Below, piece by piece: positions 32,937-46,500 of a stretch of 64,000 nucleotides of DNA. Position 1 is the first letter of the stretch. Every line of letters begins with the position of its first letter. This DNA is from Petunia secreta. Its lineage: Eukaryota; Streptophyta; Magnoliopsida; Solanales; Solanaceae. The stretch spans positions 42,092,001 to 42,156,000 of the forward strand of contig JARKIP010000010.1 in the NCBI GenBank assembly GCA_029990175.1, given 5' to 3'. The position numbers and the translations under genes were made by a program. The notes below the pieces were generated by a model, which made no database searches, was not told where the DNA came from, and saw only the letters and a program-made list of their open reading frames with translations.

Positions 32937-34092
32937 TTGAGGACTCAAGCAGCCTTCTATTCGGTGATTTTGGAAAAATTGTATAGGAGAATGTGCAGCG
33001 GCCTGATGGCCAAGTGCTTGGGTCCGAGAGAGATTAAATATATTATGAGGGAAATTCATGAAGGCGGGTGTGGCAATCATTCTGTAGGAAAAGGTTTAGT
33101 GCGCAAGCTACTTTGGGCTGGATACTATTGGCCAACTATTAGCGCAGACGCCAAAGCCTTTGTGAAAAAGTGTGATAAGTGTCAACGACATGGCCGAATG
33201 ATTCATCACCATGCTGAACCCTTGCATTCGGTCATATCACCTTGGCCATTCATGAATGGGGAATGGATATAATAGGTCCCCTTCCGAAGGTGAAAGGAAG
33301 TGTCTGGCTTATACTTCTGCAACCGACTACTTCACCAAATGGGTAGAGATAAGGGCCTTTGCCAAAGTTAGACAGAAGGAGGTGATAGATTTCATCCGCA
33401 AAAATATAATTTATAGGTTTGTTGTCTCTAGGAATATTACTTGTGACAATGTTTCTCAGTTTATGGGGTCGGTGGTCACTCACTTCTGGAATCAATGGGG
33501 CATAAAGAGGATAGTATCAACGTCTTATCACCCGAGTACGAATGGTCAAGCTGAGTCCTCGAATAGAATTATAATTGAGAACATAAAAAAAATGTTTGAC
33601 GAGGCAAAAGGTCCATGGCCCGAGGATTTGCCTGGGGTGTTATGGGCGATGCGAACTACGGAGAAGAATAGCACCGGTGAAACTCCTTTTTCCCTCGCTT
33701 ATGGGATGGATTCACTCATGGTGGGTCAACCAAGCTTTCGGTATGCTCACGCCACCGAAGACGTAAATCAACAGGCTATGCGTATAGAGCTGGACTTACT
33801 TGAAGAAAAAAGGAAACTAGCCTTGATTCGATTGGAGGCTCAAAAGAGGCAAATCGAAGCATATCTCAATAGGAAAGCCAAACTTAGAGATTTTAAGATT
33901 GGTGATTATGTGTTGAAAGCTTCGAACCAGTCAACAAAGGAAAAGAATGCTGGGAAACTTGTTGCAAATTGGGAAGGACCTTACAAAGTCAAAGCAATCA
34001 TCGGGAAGGGGTCCTATCAACTTGACGATTTAGAAGGCAAGACCGAGCCCTTAAGTTGGAACATCTCCAATTTAAAACGGTATTACTTCTAG
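32937..34092 (+). pseudogene. Integrase remnant (Tat gypsy)
   Basis: The zinc-binding H-H-C-C region (EIHEGGCGNH...CDKCQRHG) occupies 33050-33190. After a stop and frame change near 33270 the core runs open to TAG at 34092: TDYFTKWVE (the first catalytic Asp), NITCDNVSQF (the second), and HPSTNGQAESSNR (the Glu). A C-terminal GDYVLK...W-GPYKV segment follows, without a chromodomain. The 278-codon stretch is the longest intact piece of this element. Confidence 0.85.
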
Positions 34093-34400
34093 CATCACGG
34101 TAAACAATCCTTGGTCAATAAAATTTAACCTACAATTTTGAGCCGAAAATGCTCCAAAGGCTTTGGTCAAATTATTCTAACTTGCCCCTCGTTTTGCTTT
34201 GCTTAACCTTTTCAGGAAGCGGAGAAGACGATCTATAGTATTCGGAACCTTCATCAAGATTCGTACCCGAACACTGGGGAGGATGTGAGAGAGGGGATGC
34301 AGCAGAGGTCAACCTAAAGCCTCTCCCGCCGAAGTTTATCTATTCGAAAATCAGTGACTAACGCCCGAAGAGTAGATTAGCGCTTTGTATTTTTCACCCA
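34093..34400 (+). other. 3' non-coding part of the Tat gypsy element
   Basis: Sequence after the integrase stop resembles untranslated 3' gypsy sequence with purine-rich blocks (tggggaggatgtgagagagg at about 34276). No LTR end can be fixed before the Ogre-like LTR begins at 34401. Confidence 0.4.
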
Positions 34401-37400
34401 TGTCGCACCCTACTTAAAAGGCAAGTGGTTTTTGACTTGGGGTAACTCGTTTGAGTTAGAAGTTTTGGAGTCGCCACCAATTAAATTTCCTAGACGTATT
34501 AGGTCACCTATTAATTTCTAATTACATTTAAAGGATTAACTCCGGGTTGATCTACGAGTCAAAGATTCGGGTAAGTGTACGAAATAACCTAGAAGGAAGG
34601 GGTTAGGCACCTCCTAGGTTCCACTAAACGTCGTTCCCGACCGATATCTATATTGGGTTTGACATATTGCTTATAAAAGGATATAATCTAAATAAAATAA
34701 ACAAGAGAGATATGGGATACAAAGTAAGTAAATAGACAGTTTAAAGTATTTGCACAAATAATTTGAAATAATAATCATGTTGCACAAATAGCCGCAATAA
34801 TAAATAACCAATCAATCACTTGAATAAATAACCCTAGATTTTATTATCCTATTCGGATCAGAACCTGGCTTTCGTAAGGGACGATAGCTTCAGAATCCAT
34901 TATCAAATATATAGCTCGGGTAATTTCCATCATTTTCGAGGGGCTTAAGTCCCTTTAATCCCATACCCTCTTTAAGTAATTAACTAAGGCAAAATGCATA
35001 AGTACCCCCTCAAACTTAGAGTGTTTTTGTTGTTACATACTTAAAGTTTGCGGGGGTCCTAGTACCCCCTCGAACTATTTTATAATAGTATTAGTAGCAC
35101 CTTATCTGCTGATGTGATAAAGAGAGTGAAGTACACACACTTTGAGAGGGTGAGAAGCAAATTAATATTTGGAATTTATCTATAACATTTCTTTTAGTTT
35201 AAGTATATATTTTTCTTTTTGTTTTTCCCCTTTTCTATTTTTCTTTTCCTTTTCTTTTTCATTCTCTTCCTTCCTATCTTTATCGCCACTACCATCATGA
35301 TACTCTCCAGCCTACCACCACCTGGAAAACTCCATTACCAGTCACAATCTCTCAATGTTGAGGTGTTAGTTCATTTATACAAGGATTTGATGGGTGTGAT
35401 TTTCTTTATCTTAATTTTGCTTACCCGTATGAGTTGAATTCCAAAGATTAATTACCTGCCTCTTTTCGTCAATCTCTTGTGAAATGTTAGAGCAAAGAAA
35501 GTTGCAACATTACAAGGATTTGGTTTCTGTTCTTTAAATCCTGGTTAAAAAGCTAATAAAGTGATTTTACATTTGAGATAACTTCAAATACATTTCGGTT
35601 GAATTTTGGGATGGTATCTTCGTCTCCTAATTAAATTATAAAAGGATTTCTGGTTGTAATTTTATTTTATTTCAATGGTTAAGATTGACAATTTTTATGA
35701 TTGTGGCGGTAATTTTGCCAAAGAATATGACTGCGAAGGTCGTTGGAGGAGAAGAACTCAGTAGGGATGGGTGTATGGTGGTCTCATGGTTTTTGGTTGA
35801 GGAATTTTTGGAGGATTCTTGCAATAAAAGAGGTCACCTGGTGGATTTTGTTGTGGGGGGAGGGGGGGGGGGGGATTGATGGTCTGGAGACGAAGAAGGG
35901 TTGTGGAAAGCTAATAATCCCCTTTTTAATAAGTTAAAAATAACAAGTGACGTGGCATATTGTGATTGGTGCGTGTTATATACAATTTTTCTTGCAAGTG
36001 GAGTTGTTGAAAAAAGGTGGTAATAGTACCATTATGAGATAGTTCAAGGTGGGTACTAGGACCCCCGCAAACTTTAAGTGTGCAACAGCAAAAACGCTCT
36101 AAGTTTTGAGGGGGTACTTATGCATTTTACCATTTAACTAAAGCACTTTCTAATATTTTAAAACGCCCTAAAGGTTTTACTAACGTCCCACGTAATGTCT
36201 CGGAGACCGTCGAGACTGCTAACATAAATATCTAAACCCCTAAGCTTATTGTGTGCCCCAAATCTAGACATCTAGGCGCCAAATAATGAACGGTCATGTA
36301 AATCACACAAGCAAATAATATCATGAAAGCAAAACAACCTCATTAATCAAGATTTGGAAAGCAAAATAGGCCTCCAAATTAACAAATACTAAGGATGAAG
36401 CGAGACTGTTACGTATTAAAAGTCTTGGATTTCCATAAATAGGTCACCTTTCAAATAAGCCTGCAATTTTAGCCACTTTAAAAAACTGTAACGTTAAAAA
36501 TATCAGATTTGCATAAATAAGGCACTTTTCAGTTTTAACCCTTTCAAGAAAATAAAAATATACCGCAACGTTTCAGAATATAATTTGCAGAAATGATCCA
36601 GTTTTAAAGCAGTCTTGCATTTTTAGCCTCTTTAGAAAATAATCTAATTTAAAATGTTCTCAAATTACATAGTTAGCCTATTTAGACACTTAGATTTCAG
36701 TTTTACACATGCTGATCATTTCTGCCATTTTCCAGTCGCATAGTTTGCACAAATAAACCAGTTTTCAGCATGTATTGCGATTTTAGCCCTATTACTGATT
36801 TTAAAAGCCTGTCATCCCAGATCCTATGACTTGCACAAATAGACCTATTTTATGATTTTAATCTCAACATACTGAAATAAAGAGTAGGGATAGAAATGGC
36901 CCCTGCTATAGCCAATTTGTTGCACTTAGCAACACCATGGATTGTCACACCTATCCTAAATACTAACTTGAACCTTTAAAAATGTACAAATATACAAGCA
37001 GGATCACCTAAATGAATACACAAACAAGGGGATCTAGAGGGAGGTTTAAAGTTAGAAAAAAAAAGTGCCTTGTATACACCATTAGTGAACCCATAGGTTC
37101 TTTTCTAGACTTTAATATCAGAAGCTCAAAGTCGCAACCAAATGGTTACTTATTAATCCTTAAACCTGCATGTAACAAACCAATGGTGATATAACCTTTT
37201 AAGGCTATTCGAAGCTGCATGATAGAGTTAGTACAAAGGCCAGTAAGGCCAAAAACACCTCGTAAACATGCCAGGCAATAAAACAAATCACAGAAGCATG
37301 GTTCCTTCACTTTTGAGTGCCATTCAATAAGTTCGGAACTTTTACCTTAGGAATGAACAACAAACAGGATCAGACAAAGAAAGAGAGAACAGATTCGAGC

Positions 37401-37800
37401 AAAGTGCAGAAAGACCTTCAAATTTTACTTGGACTTTCAGCCAATAATATTAATCATCAGCAGACAAAGGCCAGAACCATTCTTCCTCTAAAAAGAGGAG
37501 TATGCAGTGTGCATGTATGCTTTTCAGTGTATGTGAAGTGTAGAGAAGGAGAAGAAGAGAGTAGTGTAGTGTTCTACTGTATATTCAGCTTGTGAGTTGT
37601 GTTTTTATTCAAAAGGTGTATGAGTGCCTCTCTAAAGTGTCTGTGTTCAAGTATTTATAGTGTTAGGATCGCCTTAATTCCCTCCAACTTACAAACGAAA
37701 GGGATCAATCAACTTGTAAAGTTGTCAATCCAGTTTGAAAAAGATATTGTCAGCTTTTGTACTAGAAGAAGCATATTTAGTTTTCGAAATATGGAAAGTG
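34401..37800 (-). repeat. Ogre-like LTR, left fragment (outer, interrupted)
   Basis: It begins tgtcgcaccc and shares with the LTRs at 37801 and 49069 the layout of 'ggagtcgcca', 'gtcagagt/agtcaaag-ttc-gggtaag' and 'gttaggcacc'. It is thus a related family, in minus orientation. A minus-strand TATA (ctataaata) lies at 37651-37660. It is interrupted by a TIR element at 34988-36131 and by the complete element 37801-53065, after which it resumes at 53071. Confidence 0.6.
34988..36131. mobile_element. 1.1-kb TIR element (non-autonomous, MULE-like)
   Basis: The ends are inverted repeats of about 95 bp: ggcaaaatgcataagtaccc on the left answers ggtaaaatgcataagtaccc read inward from the right, followed on both sides by cttaaagtttgcgggggtcc. 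Flanks attaactaa (34979-34987) and atttaactaa (36132-36141) match except for one extra t, giving an 8-10-bp target duplication. The inside is AT-rich with pyrimidine runs and encodes nothing recognisable. Confidence 0.75.
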
Positions 37801-40800
37801 TGTCACGACCCTTTTTTAACTCAAAAAAGAAAAAACTTTAATGTTTTAAAAGGTTGTGACGGGTGTTAATAGGTACACAATTATTAAGAGATTTTCGGAG
37901 TCGCCACTTGACAAGTTAAAGGTGTGCCAAGTCACCAAAGTGGTGTACCTAGAAAACCTATGACTCGTTTAGTGGTCTGCGTCAGAGTTCCGGGTAAGGA
38001 TTTCGGTTGACTCGAGGGAAGATGTTAGGTACCCTCGAGTCCTGTGCCAAGCGCAGTTGCTTTTGTTGACGCATTTCAACTCTTTTGAAATTGTTTATTA
38101 TATTTGCCTTAATTTTGTTACGCTTCAATTTATTATTAATTTTTACCGTTTGACAATTGAAAACTCCAATCGAATATAATCGCGCGAGAACTTCACTCGT
38201 TCGAAATATTTCGACTTAAATCAATTAAATCGCGCGGGTACTTCACCCGTTCGAAATCTCTTGACTTAAATGAGTTTCAAGTGAACAAAATGAGTTATTT
38301 CATTTAAATCGAACTTGATCCGTCCTATTAGCTTGCCAATTCGTGGTCACTGTCATTTCTTTATAAATTTTGAGTTTCAGTTTATTGAGCTAGATAACCA
38401 TTTCACCTAGTTTCCAATTCCCCAGTCCACTTCAATGTCAAAGTTTGACGCAAATTGATAAACGATATGGCATAAAAGAGTTTACTTCTATCTACTGCTC
38501 AACTTTGGAATATTTCAACAATTTGCATTTTTTATCCTACTTCGCCTAGCTATTTCAATCTTTATCCAATGTTTGGACATTATTTTGCAGATCTGTGACT
38601 TCAACAAACTAAATGAAAACTTCTAAGCCCGCCGGACAATACTCATTCACGTGTTTTTTTGTTTATTCTTTAAAATCTAAATTAAAGATCTATATTAAAA
38701 GATCCTAGATTTGCTTATATGACTTGCATGTTTTATAACTTAAACAAAATGGTCAAAGTGATTTTCAGCAAGTCAAGAGGATAGACTTGGCCAGATCCCG
38801 ACATCACATTTCAAAGTGTTCTTTTTTTCTTTTTTTTTTTATCCCACAGTAGATATACATATACACTTAAACAAACATGTTGAAAACGTTAAACAAGAAG
38901 AGGAAACAATCATTCTTTGGGCCTGATCCAAACCATTTCATGCATAAATTATAGCCCAAAACATGGCCCGGAATTTACATGCTAGCAAAGTACAGGTTTT
39001 AAGAGAGTGAAAAATACCTAATGATGATATTCCCAACAGCTATTGAGTTAAACTCATTTACCAACAGCAGTGGTAACCAAACAGCCTTACCCACGAGCAA
39101 CAACAACATCAACCCTCTTCATAACTATTGAAGAAAATGTCAAGCTTACAATAGGAGATCCCACCAACCAAAACCCAACAAGCAGCAGCAACGAACCAGA
39201 AAAGTAGCCACGAATAGACCCTTTTGAACCCTCTAAAACTCACTTGACTCTCTATTTTTCTCACGTATTTTCTTCTCTAACTCTACTATTTTTTGCTCTA
39301 ATAATTTTCAGATCTGAAGCAAGTGAAAGAGTAGTGTTTTTTCCTGATTTTCGTGTGTCCACATCTTAAAATGAGAAGAAGGCAGCCCTTAAATAGGCTC
39401 AAAAGAGCTGTTGGACAGCTCATTTTTTGTCCACAAAATCCCATGCTTATGATACTAGACCCAAGGCCATAAATGCAAGAGCATGCCTTGCACTAGAAAC
39501 CAAAATATATGGCAGAAAAGCCTTGTTTCCAGCTGCCAAAGGTACCTTTTTTTTGTCTTTTTAATTGGCTTTTGACTCCTATTAATGAAAATGACAGATT
39601 AATAAACTAACAATCTTAATCCTAATAAAAATTTAACACTAGGATCAGCCCCAAAAATTCAGAACTACTTATTAGGCTTGTGGCATCCCAACCAAAGCCA
39701 AAACATACTAAAATTGCCCCCGAACCCATCCCATGAGTTCAAACTCGGTTAAGTCCAATAGAAGGGTCACATTGACCCCTTTTGGACTCCAAATTTCTAG
39801 CTAAACAACCCAGAACTAATGTTCAAATTTCTGGACAAACAAAAGGTTTTAAAATAGGCTCAATCCAAACTAATCAGAGGACAACAAAAACTAACCTCCA
39901 TGCAAAGATTCTACAGAAAGCCAAAGCAGACATTATAGAACAAATAACTTCACCAAACTTACTTATACGTATTGTTCAACTTGAACAATATACACTCTGA
40001 CTAAACCATGGCATAACAGACAAAGCTCACTTAGCTCGCGTACTTAATCAATGACAAAAGCAATTAACACTCCGATTTCAAACTAGAACTTTAGACAAAT
40101 GACACGCTTGCACTAATGGGACCAAAGGAAAGTCATCACATGCTTTAGCAAACAGACAACGGGTTCATACATCAAACGACCAAAACTTTACTTACACTTG
40201 ATGATAAGAAACTGATTCATGCTATTCATTACTCATAATGACACGCCTAGGCTGATTTAGACAAGCTGAAACATTCAACTTACCATAACACAAACACCAC
40301 CTGATGCATCCAGTTCAAAACCATTTGACAATTAAACAGATAGGCGTGCATATGCCAATACTCACATCTTATTAACTACTTAACAAGGATAAAACTCATG
40401 CTAGTCACACAGTCTGAATCCATTCATAGCCCAAATCATTAAGCTGAAGCCAAACGCACAAGATATTTTCAGTTTCATGCCAACACTAGAACTAAAACAT
40501 GACCTTTCCAATTTATCATCTGACTAGCTGAAACAAGTGAATTAAGAGAACAAAAGGGACACATGTTTCTGCCTAACCTGTTTAAACCAAAGCCAACGCC
40601 AAGGCTTCCTCGCCACCACTGGTTCATTGCCTCTCGCCCTCGCGCTGCCTCGTCATTGCTTCAACGCCATCACAGCAGTATCATCACTTCCAGAATACCA
40701 TCTTTCCAAAACACCAAACAACATCACAGCTCTGCCTATCACACACAAAAGACACGCGCTGAAACATCGAGCATGCTGCCACGCCATCACGTACCCTCGC

Positions 40801-41781
40801 CATTGCTGCAGCGTTTTCGCCAACGCAGTCGCCACTGACTCGTCGACGCCAAAGTAACATAGGCAAAACTGAATTGAAACAGCCCAATACCCTCACCTAC
40901 GCTACAACCAATCATCATCACAGTCGCAACTCCACCAAACCAAACAGAACCAGTTCATGTCTAGACCCATCGAATCCGTTTCTCTTTTTTCTTCTAACGA
41001 AAACGATCCCATTTGTGGTCGTTTCAGCTAGAAGAAGAAGAGCACAGAAAGAGAAGAGAGAGGCTGTTAAAGCTCAACAAAAAATGCTAAAGAAACTCAC
41101 CAGAAAACCTTGACCGCGTTTCAAACTCTGATTTACAATGGTTCCTTGAAATTTCGTGGAAACCAAGAACCGATCGGGGAAGAGGAACTCGAGCCGTATT
41201 TGGTTATGTATTTTTTTATGATTTTCAGCGGCGGAGGACGGTTTTTCACGGCGGAAAGGGGTGGTGACTGGTGGCGTGGTGATTTCGGGGTGAGAGAGGT
41301 TTTGGGGGAACTTGGGATGTGTTTTGGTAAAATGAGGCAAATGGAAAAGGGTTAGGGTTAAAGGGTTGAAAGGGACGGGGGGCTGTGAGCCGTTGGATCA
41401 AATTGATTCTACGGTTAAGATAATTTCGGGTCAAGTGAGTGGGCTAATACATTGGGCTTGGATTTCTCATTCTCCATTTTTCTGAATTTCCTAGCCCAAT
41501 AGCTATTCAAATCCAAGACAAAACTCATTCATTAATAATTAACACATTTGATTAGACTAATTAAATAGCACGATGACATATTTTAACAAATAACAAATTA
41601 CAAAATTTTCAACATACACGTTGCTCGCAAAAATAAAATAGTTTTTTTTTTGGTTAATTTTCTAGTATTTTTCCTCCTAATCAATTACTAAAAAGTCAAA
41701 AGAAAGGGTAAAATCTCATGATAATTAACACACATATTTTATGTATTTTGGTATTTTAGGTGCAAAAATTAGATGATTACA
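37801..41781 (-). repeat. 3' LTR of the long-LTR element (3,981 bp)
   Basis: On the plus strand it runs from tgtcacgacc to gatgattaca; on the minus strand it reads TGTAATC...GGTCGTGACA. Small open frames inside it (for example 40563-40838) occur equally in the other LTR and show no known domain. A TATA-like ctatttaagg (minus strand) is at 39388-39397. Confidence 0.9.
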
Positions 41782-41797
41782 ACTGCCCCTCTTTGTT
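41782..41797 (-). other. Polypurine tract of the long-LTR element
   Basis: Minus strand reads acaaagaggggcagt directly before the LTR start TGTAATC at 41781, the expected position and composition of the plus-strand primer. Confidence 0.7.
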
Positions 41798-42289
41798 CAA
41801 AAACATGAAGAGTTTTCGGACAAAGACGTAATCGACAACTAATTTTGGCTTTTTCGGTTCTAGCCGAAAACACGCTTGCAAAATGGTGACCGTGCCTTGA
41901 ATTTTGTTCTGACCAAGAACAAGGCTACCTTCATATCCCCAGACTAAGGAATTAGGTCAGTATAGTTCCTCAAGTGTGATAGCTAAGACTACCGCATGCA
42001 AACAGACACTAGACTCTCCTAGACTGACATTAAGCACTCTCTAGACATACACATACTAACTCTAGACACTTCCAAAACTAACTGGGACTGACTCGACGCT
42101 CCTAGACTTACCCGGACTTACTAAAGACACCTTTGACATACTAGAGAAGCTGTTGCTGCTGGTCACTTGTTGCTGGTTGGTTGTCACTGCTTTACAAAGG
42201 AAAATTGAAAATACAACATTTGAAATGTAAAATTACAATTCCTAAGCTAACTTCTTCATGCTTCCTAAGCTGATAAACTGGTCCGCAAC

Positions 42290-43480
42290 TCCCACTACCC
42301 AAGTGGGTCTTGAAAACTTGAAATTGCCGCTCGGGCGGGCTTGACTTGAAAGTTGAAATCGCCGCTTTGACGGACTTTGACTTGAATGAAATTGCCGCTT
42401 TGACGGGCTTTGACTTGAATGAAATTGCCACTTTGACAGGCTTTGACTTGAATGAAATGCCACTTTGACGGGTTTTGACTTGAAAATTAAAGCTGGAACC
42501 ACCACTCTGGTAGGTCTTGCTTTTGCTGAAAATTAAAGCCATCTCTCTGATGGGTCTTGTTCCTTCTGAATTGAAAACCATCACTCTGATGGGTCTTGCT
42601 TTTGCTGAAAATTAAAACCATCTCTCTGATGGGTCTTGTTCTTGCTGAATTGAAAACCATCACTCTGATAGGACTTGCTTCTTCTGGAAACTGAAAAACC
42701 ATCACTCTGATGGATCTTGCTTTTGTTGAAAATTAGAAACCATCATTCTGATGGGTCTTTCTTATTCTGGAAATTGAAAACCGTCACTCTTATGGGTCTT
42801 GCTTCTTCATGAAATTGAAAACCATCACTCTGATGGGTCTTGCTTATGCTGGAAATTGAAAAACTATCACTCTGATGGGTCTTGCTTTTTGTTGAAAATT
42901 AGAAACCATCACTCTGATGGGTCTTGCTTATGCTGGAAATTGAAAACCATCACTCTGATGGGTCTTGCTCTTGTTGGAATTTAAAAACCATCACTCTGAT
43001 GGATCTTGCTTTTGTTGAAAATTGAAAACCATCACTCTGATGGATCTTGCTTTTGTTGAAAATTAGAAACCATCACTCTGATGGGTCTTGCTTCTTCCGA
43101 AAATTGAAAACCATCCTCCGATGGGTCTTGCTCTGTCTGAAAATTGAAAACCATCACTCTGATGGGTCTTGCTCCTTCTGGAAATTGGAAACCATCACTC
43201 TGATGGGTCTTGCTTTTTATTAAAAATTAGAAACCATCACTCTGATGGGTCTTGCTTATGCTGAAAATTGAAAACCATCACTCTGATGGATCTTGCTTCT
43301 TCTAAAAATTGAAAACCATCACTCTGATGGGTCTCGTTCTTGAAGAGGAATCCCATTATCCCAACGGGTCTTGCGTTGAAACTTGAATCCCATCATCCCA
43401 ATGGGTCTTGTATTTAAAGTTGAAAATTCTATCCCATTATCCCAATGGTTCTTGTCTTGAAAGTTGAAAACCACTGCTCC
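42290..43480. repeat. Hairpin-unit minisatellite, about 40-43-bp period
   Basis: About 25 units of 'gaaaaccatcactctgatgg' + 'gtcttgctt-tgctg' occupy the interior where pol would be expected. Unit starts at 42579, 42619, 42658 and 42700 show the period. Each unit contains CCATCACTCTGATGG, a perfect inverted repeat with a 3-base loop. Flanking older units have the parallel form CCCATcatcccAATGGG or variants of 'gccgctttgacgggctttga'. Confidence 0.9.
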
Positions 43481-45960
43481 CTGCTCAGATGGTCCATGAT
43501 TTCTTTCTTTATTTCTTTTTCTGCTTTTCAAGTTTGTCCCCGACGAGCAACTGACTTAGTGTAGTTGCGTTCTCACACTTCCTAACCCAAATTCTCATAT
43601 CGGTCTTTGGTCACGCCTTGTAGAAATAACAAATCATTCCCTGGTGATCTTCATGGTACAATCTCGGTATTAGACTCCCATTCTCGACTTTTCTGGTACA
43701 ACTGAAACTTGTAGACAAGTTTTGCAAACCTTTCTGAATGCCCGAAAATAATGAGAAAGAAACAAATGAAAAGGAAAGTGAAAAAACTCAAAAGGAGGCA
43801 TTGAACAAAAGATGTCCCTGGTAGATAGAAGAAACTTATTTGGAGGTGAAACGACAACCTTAGTAAACATGACATGCAATTTTAATCAACTCTTGACTAG
43901 TTCACACGGCCATAACCCTAACCTTACTCCCAGTTTGATAATCTTCTCAACTCGAACTTGATGACGAATTCCACGACCCTCAGTCGACTAGTAGTGCCCC
44001 TCGGGGTTTTCACTAGCTAGCCTCTCTCTTTGTTCTTTTAACTCACTATTGCCTTGCAGCGCCTTTTCAGGTTTTCACCGACAAGACTTCATCTTTTTTC
44101 CTCTCTCTCTTTTTTTTTTTCATTTCATTTCTTTCATTTTTTCGCTCTTTCCCAATCGACCTCCCATCTTTCCTTGCTGCTCGACCCCGTCTTTCCTTCT
44201 TTCTTCAATTTTGGCCTTTATCTTGATTCCCCGGAGAATTTCTCCATTAATGACCTTGATGCTCCTAGCTCCTAAATGCGATTGTCGGCTTATAAGAATG
44301 CGACTTTACAGTGTGGAACTTATCCCTTGACACCCTACTCGGCTTGACATTCTCAATGATCGGTCAGAAGAGTCTTTATTTGGACTGTAATGTTGGATTT
44401 GGCTAGGCTATAAAGAAAAGTATTCAACATAAAGGCTCAAAAACCTCTCATGAGACGACTAGAATGAGCATTACAAGATTTGAAATCACCGCTTTTAAAA
44501 AATAAACCAAACTTTTTCCCCAGTTTAGTCAAATTGGGGATTCCTTTTTTTTTCTTCTCTTGTTCTTTTCTTTTTCCTTTGGTTTGAAGATCGGTATGAA
44601 AGCATCTCATGAAATGACTTGGTAAAATATTACAACCCTTGGATTCATTTCTTTTAAAATAACAATTAACTGAGGCCCCAATTTATTGAAAAACTGAGGA
44701 ATTATCTTTTGAATTTTCTGATGTGCAAACATAGGGGATATTGAGACTTTTCCCCGAGATGAACTGAGGAATTATCTTTTCCTTTCCTTTTCTTTTTTTT
44801 TTTTAAAAAAAATAAACTTCTGCCCCAGTTTAGGATAAACTGGGGTGCTTTGAGTTTTTTCCTCGACTTCGAGACTGATATACCAAACATCTCATGAAAC
44901 GGATGAATATATGGTATGATAAAATAGAAGTTTGTTTTTATTTTATTTTATATTAAAAATAAAATAAAAACAAACTTCTGCCCTAGTTTAGCATAGAATG
45001 AGGAACAAAATTTCTTTTGACGTTGGCCGCAAACTTGGAGGCAAGTTCTGCGTCAATATGAACTGGGAAAAAATGGACTCTCCCCTATTATGACCGCACC
45101 CAAATGGTTGCCTACGTATCCTTTTGAGAGGAATCAGGTCAGACGTAGCTCTACCACTGAGGTAGATTTTGTTGTTTCTTTTTCAATTTTTTTTTCTATT
45201 TTCTTCCTTCTTTTTTTTCATTTTTTCTACTTTCAATCACATTGATTCCAAAGGAGGGTAGCCAAAGAAAAATACGCAAGGCTCAAAGGGCTAGAAAATT
45301 TGTATAGTGTCTGGGTAGCAGAAACGAAAGTCGTTCGTCATCCCGACCCGAGAATGCCTCGCACAAATAATGATTCAAAGAATTGACCTAGACTGACCCA
45401 CTCGTGTCATCGACTTCTGCTTCACTGATGGTCCCCAAAAACTGGTATTTCAAATTCGGTCGAAGCGACCATGCACGATTTTGAGCTTCTCACCGATCTC
45501 CCTTATCGGATGACTACAGATTAATTCCCAACTTATTTTGCTCCCTCTTTTATCCCTCTTTACTACTCAGATAGCTCACAATACCAGAGCGCGTGTTTAG
45601 ATCAAGACGTAAATTCCGCACGCATGTCATGTTATTAAGGTCGACAAAACATAAACAGAAAACTAAGAAAACAAGATCAAGAAGGAAAATAAGAGACATA
45701 ATGTTGAGACGAGAAAAAGATCCCGATTTCATTGAATTAAAGATAGAAGGGTTTGAACATTAAAACAAGCAAAATAATGCACTTGGATTACAACCCTTAA
45801 ATAACCAAGTACACAGAAAGATTAGCAAAACAAGCTACAACATTTCACAGTCACTCAATTGCAAGTCAGTGCTAGTTTTCCTGTGTTAGGCATTGTTGAG
45901 TCCTTCACCAAGATGTACCATGCTGATACCAAAGAAAATCCCTGAATATGGGAACATCTT
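43481..45960. other. Interior of the long-LTR element without recognised gene
   Basis: Non-coding, rich in pyrimidine runs (44090-44160, 44780-44800) and with short hairpins such as ccccagtttaggataaactg + ggg at about 44822 and a related one at 44518. It corresponds to the region between gag and the 3' LTR. Confidence 0.5.
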
Positions 45961-46500
45961 CTAATGTTCCTCATTTTCTCCAACTCCCATCAGGGTAGAC
46001 TTCACTTCTTTGGGATTGATAAATGACCCGGTAAGATATGGAATTGGCTTCTCGAGAGACATGTTCATCTTCTTCATTTCTTCAACCCTTAGTCTGTCTG
46101 CCACCCCTGGCACAATTTCGGGAACACAGTTCACTGTCACAAACATTTTTTTGGCCCCAACTGACACATCATCAACAGATACTATCGGCATTGTAGATTC
46201 AGCTCTCACCATACTCACCATATGCACATCATCATGGACTGACAAAGAGTTCTGGTCGATTTTTTGGGCATCTGAGCCCTCGACTTGTACCTGACCATTA
46301 TCTATCAAGACCTGAATTGCCCTTTTAAGACAGTGGCAATCTTTTGTGTCATGCCCAGGTGCACCCGAATGGTATGCACATCGGCGAGAATAATCAACCT
46401 TTCCCGTGGGATGCATATTCCCATAGATCGGCCTCAACATATCTAAAGCCTGCAACTTCTCGAAGACACTAGTGTAAGATTCCCCGATTGGTGTGAGCTT
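45961..46500 (-). pseudogene. Gag C-terminal (zinc-binding) remnant of the long-LTR element
   Basis: The minus-strand frame reads LTPIGESYTSVFEKLQALDM into 45961-46455, with CAYHSGAPGHDTKDC, the C-x2-H-x4-GH-x4-C knuckle of Ogre-like gags, and LKRAIQVLIDNGQV after it. The frame is open to its stop at 45961. No protease motif follows. Confidence 0.65.

Noticed and set aside
29123..34092. Endogenous pararetrovirus
   Set aside because: Integrase and an archaeal-type second RNase H are present and no movement-protein domain is seen, so it is a Tat-type LTR retrotransposon.
40563..41355. Short open frames in the 4-kb LTR, repeated at 51846-52638
   Set aside because: They are present in both LTR copies with overlapping frames on both strands and contain no recognisable domain; LTR sequence rather than genes.
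42192..42984. Open frames encoding repeats of SSQSPSKRQFH or HHSDGSCLCWKL type
   Set aside because: They follow the 40-bp minisatellite on both strands, and no start context or domain supports them.
42290..43480. Regular repeats resembling a CRISPR array
   Set aside because: Repeats of variable length are contiguous with diverged spacers of the same sequence, inside a plant retroelement; no cas genes.
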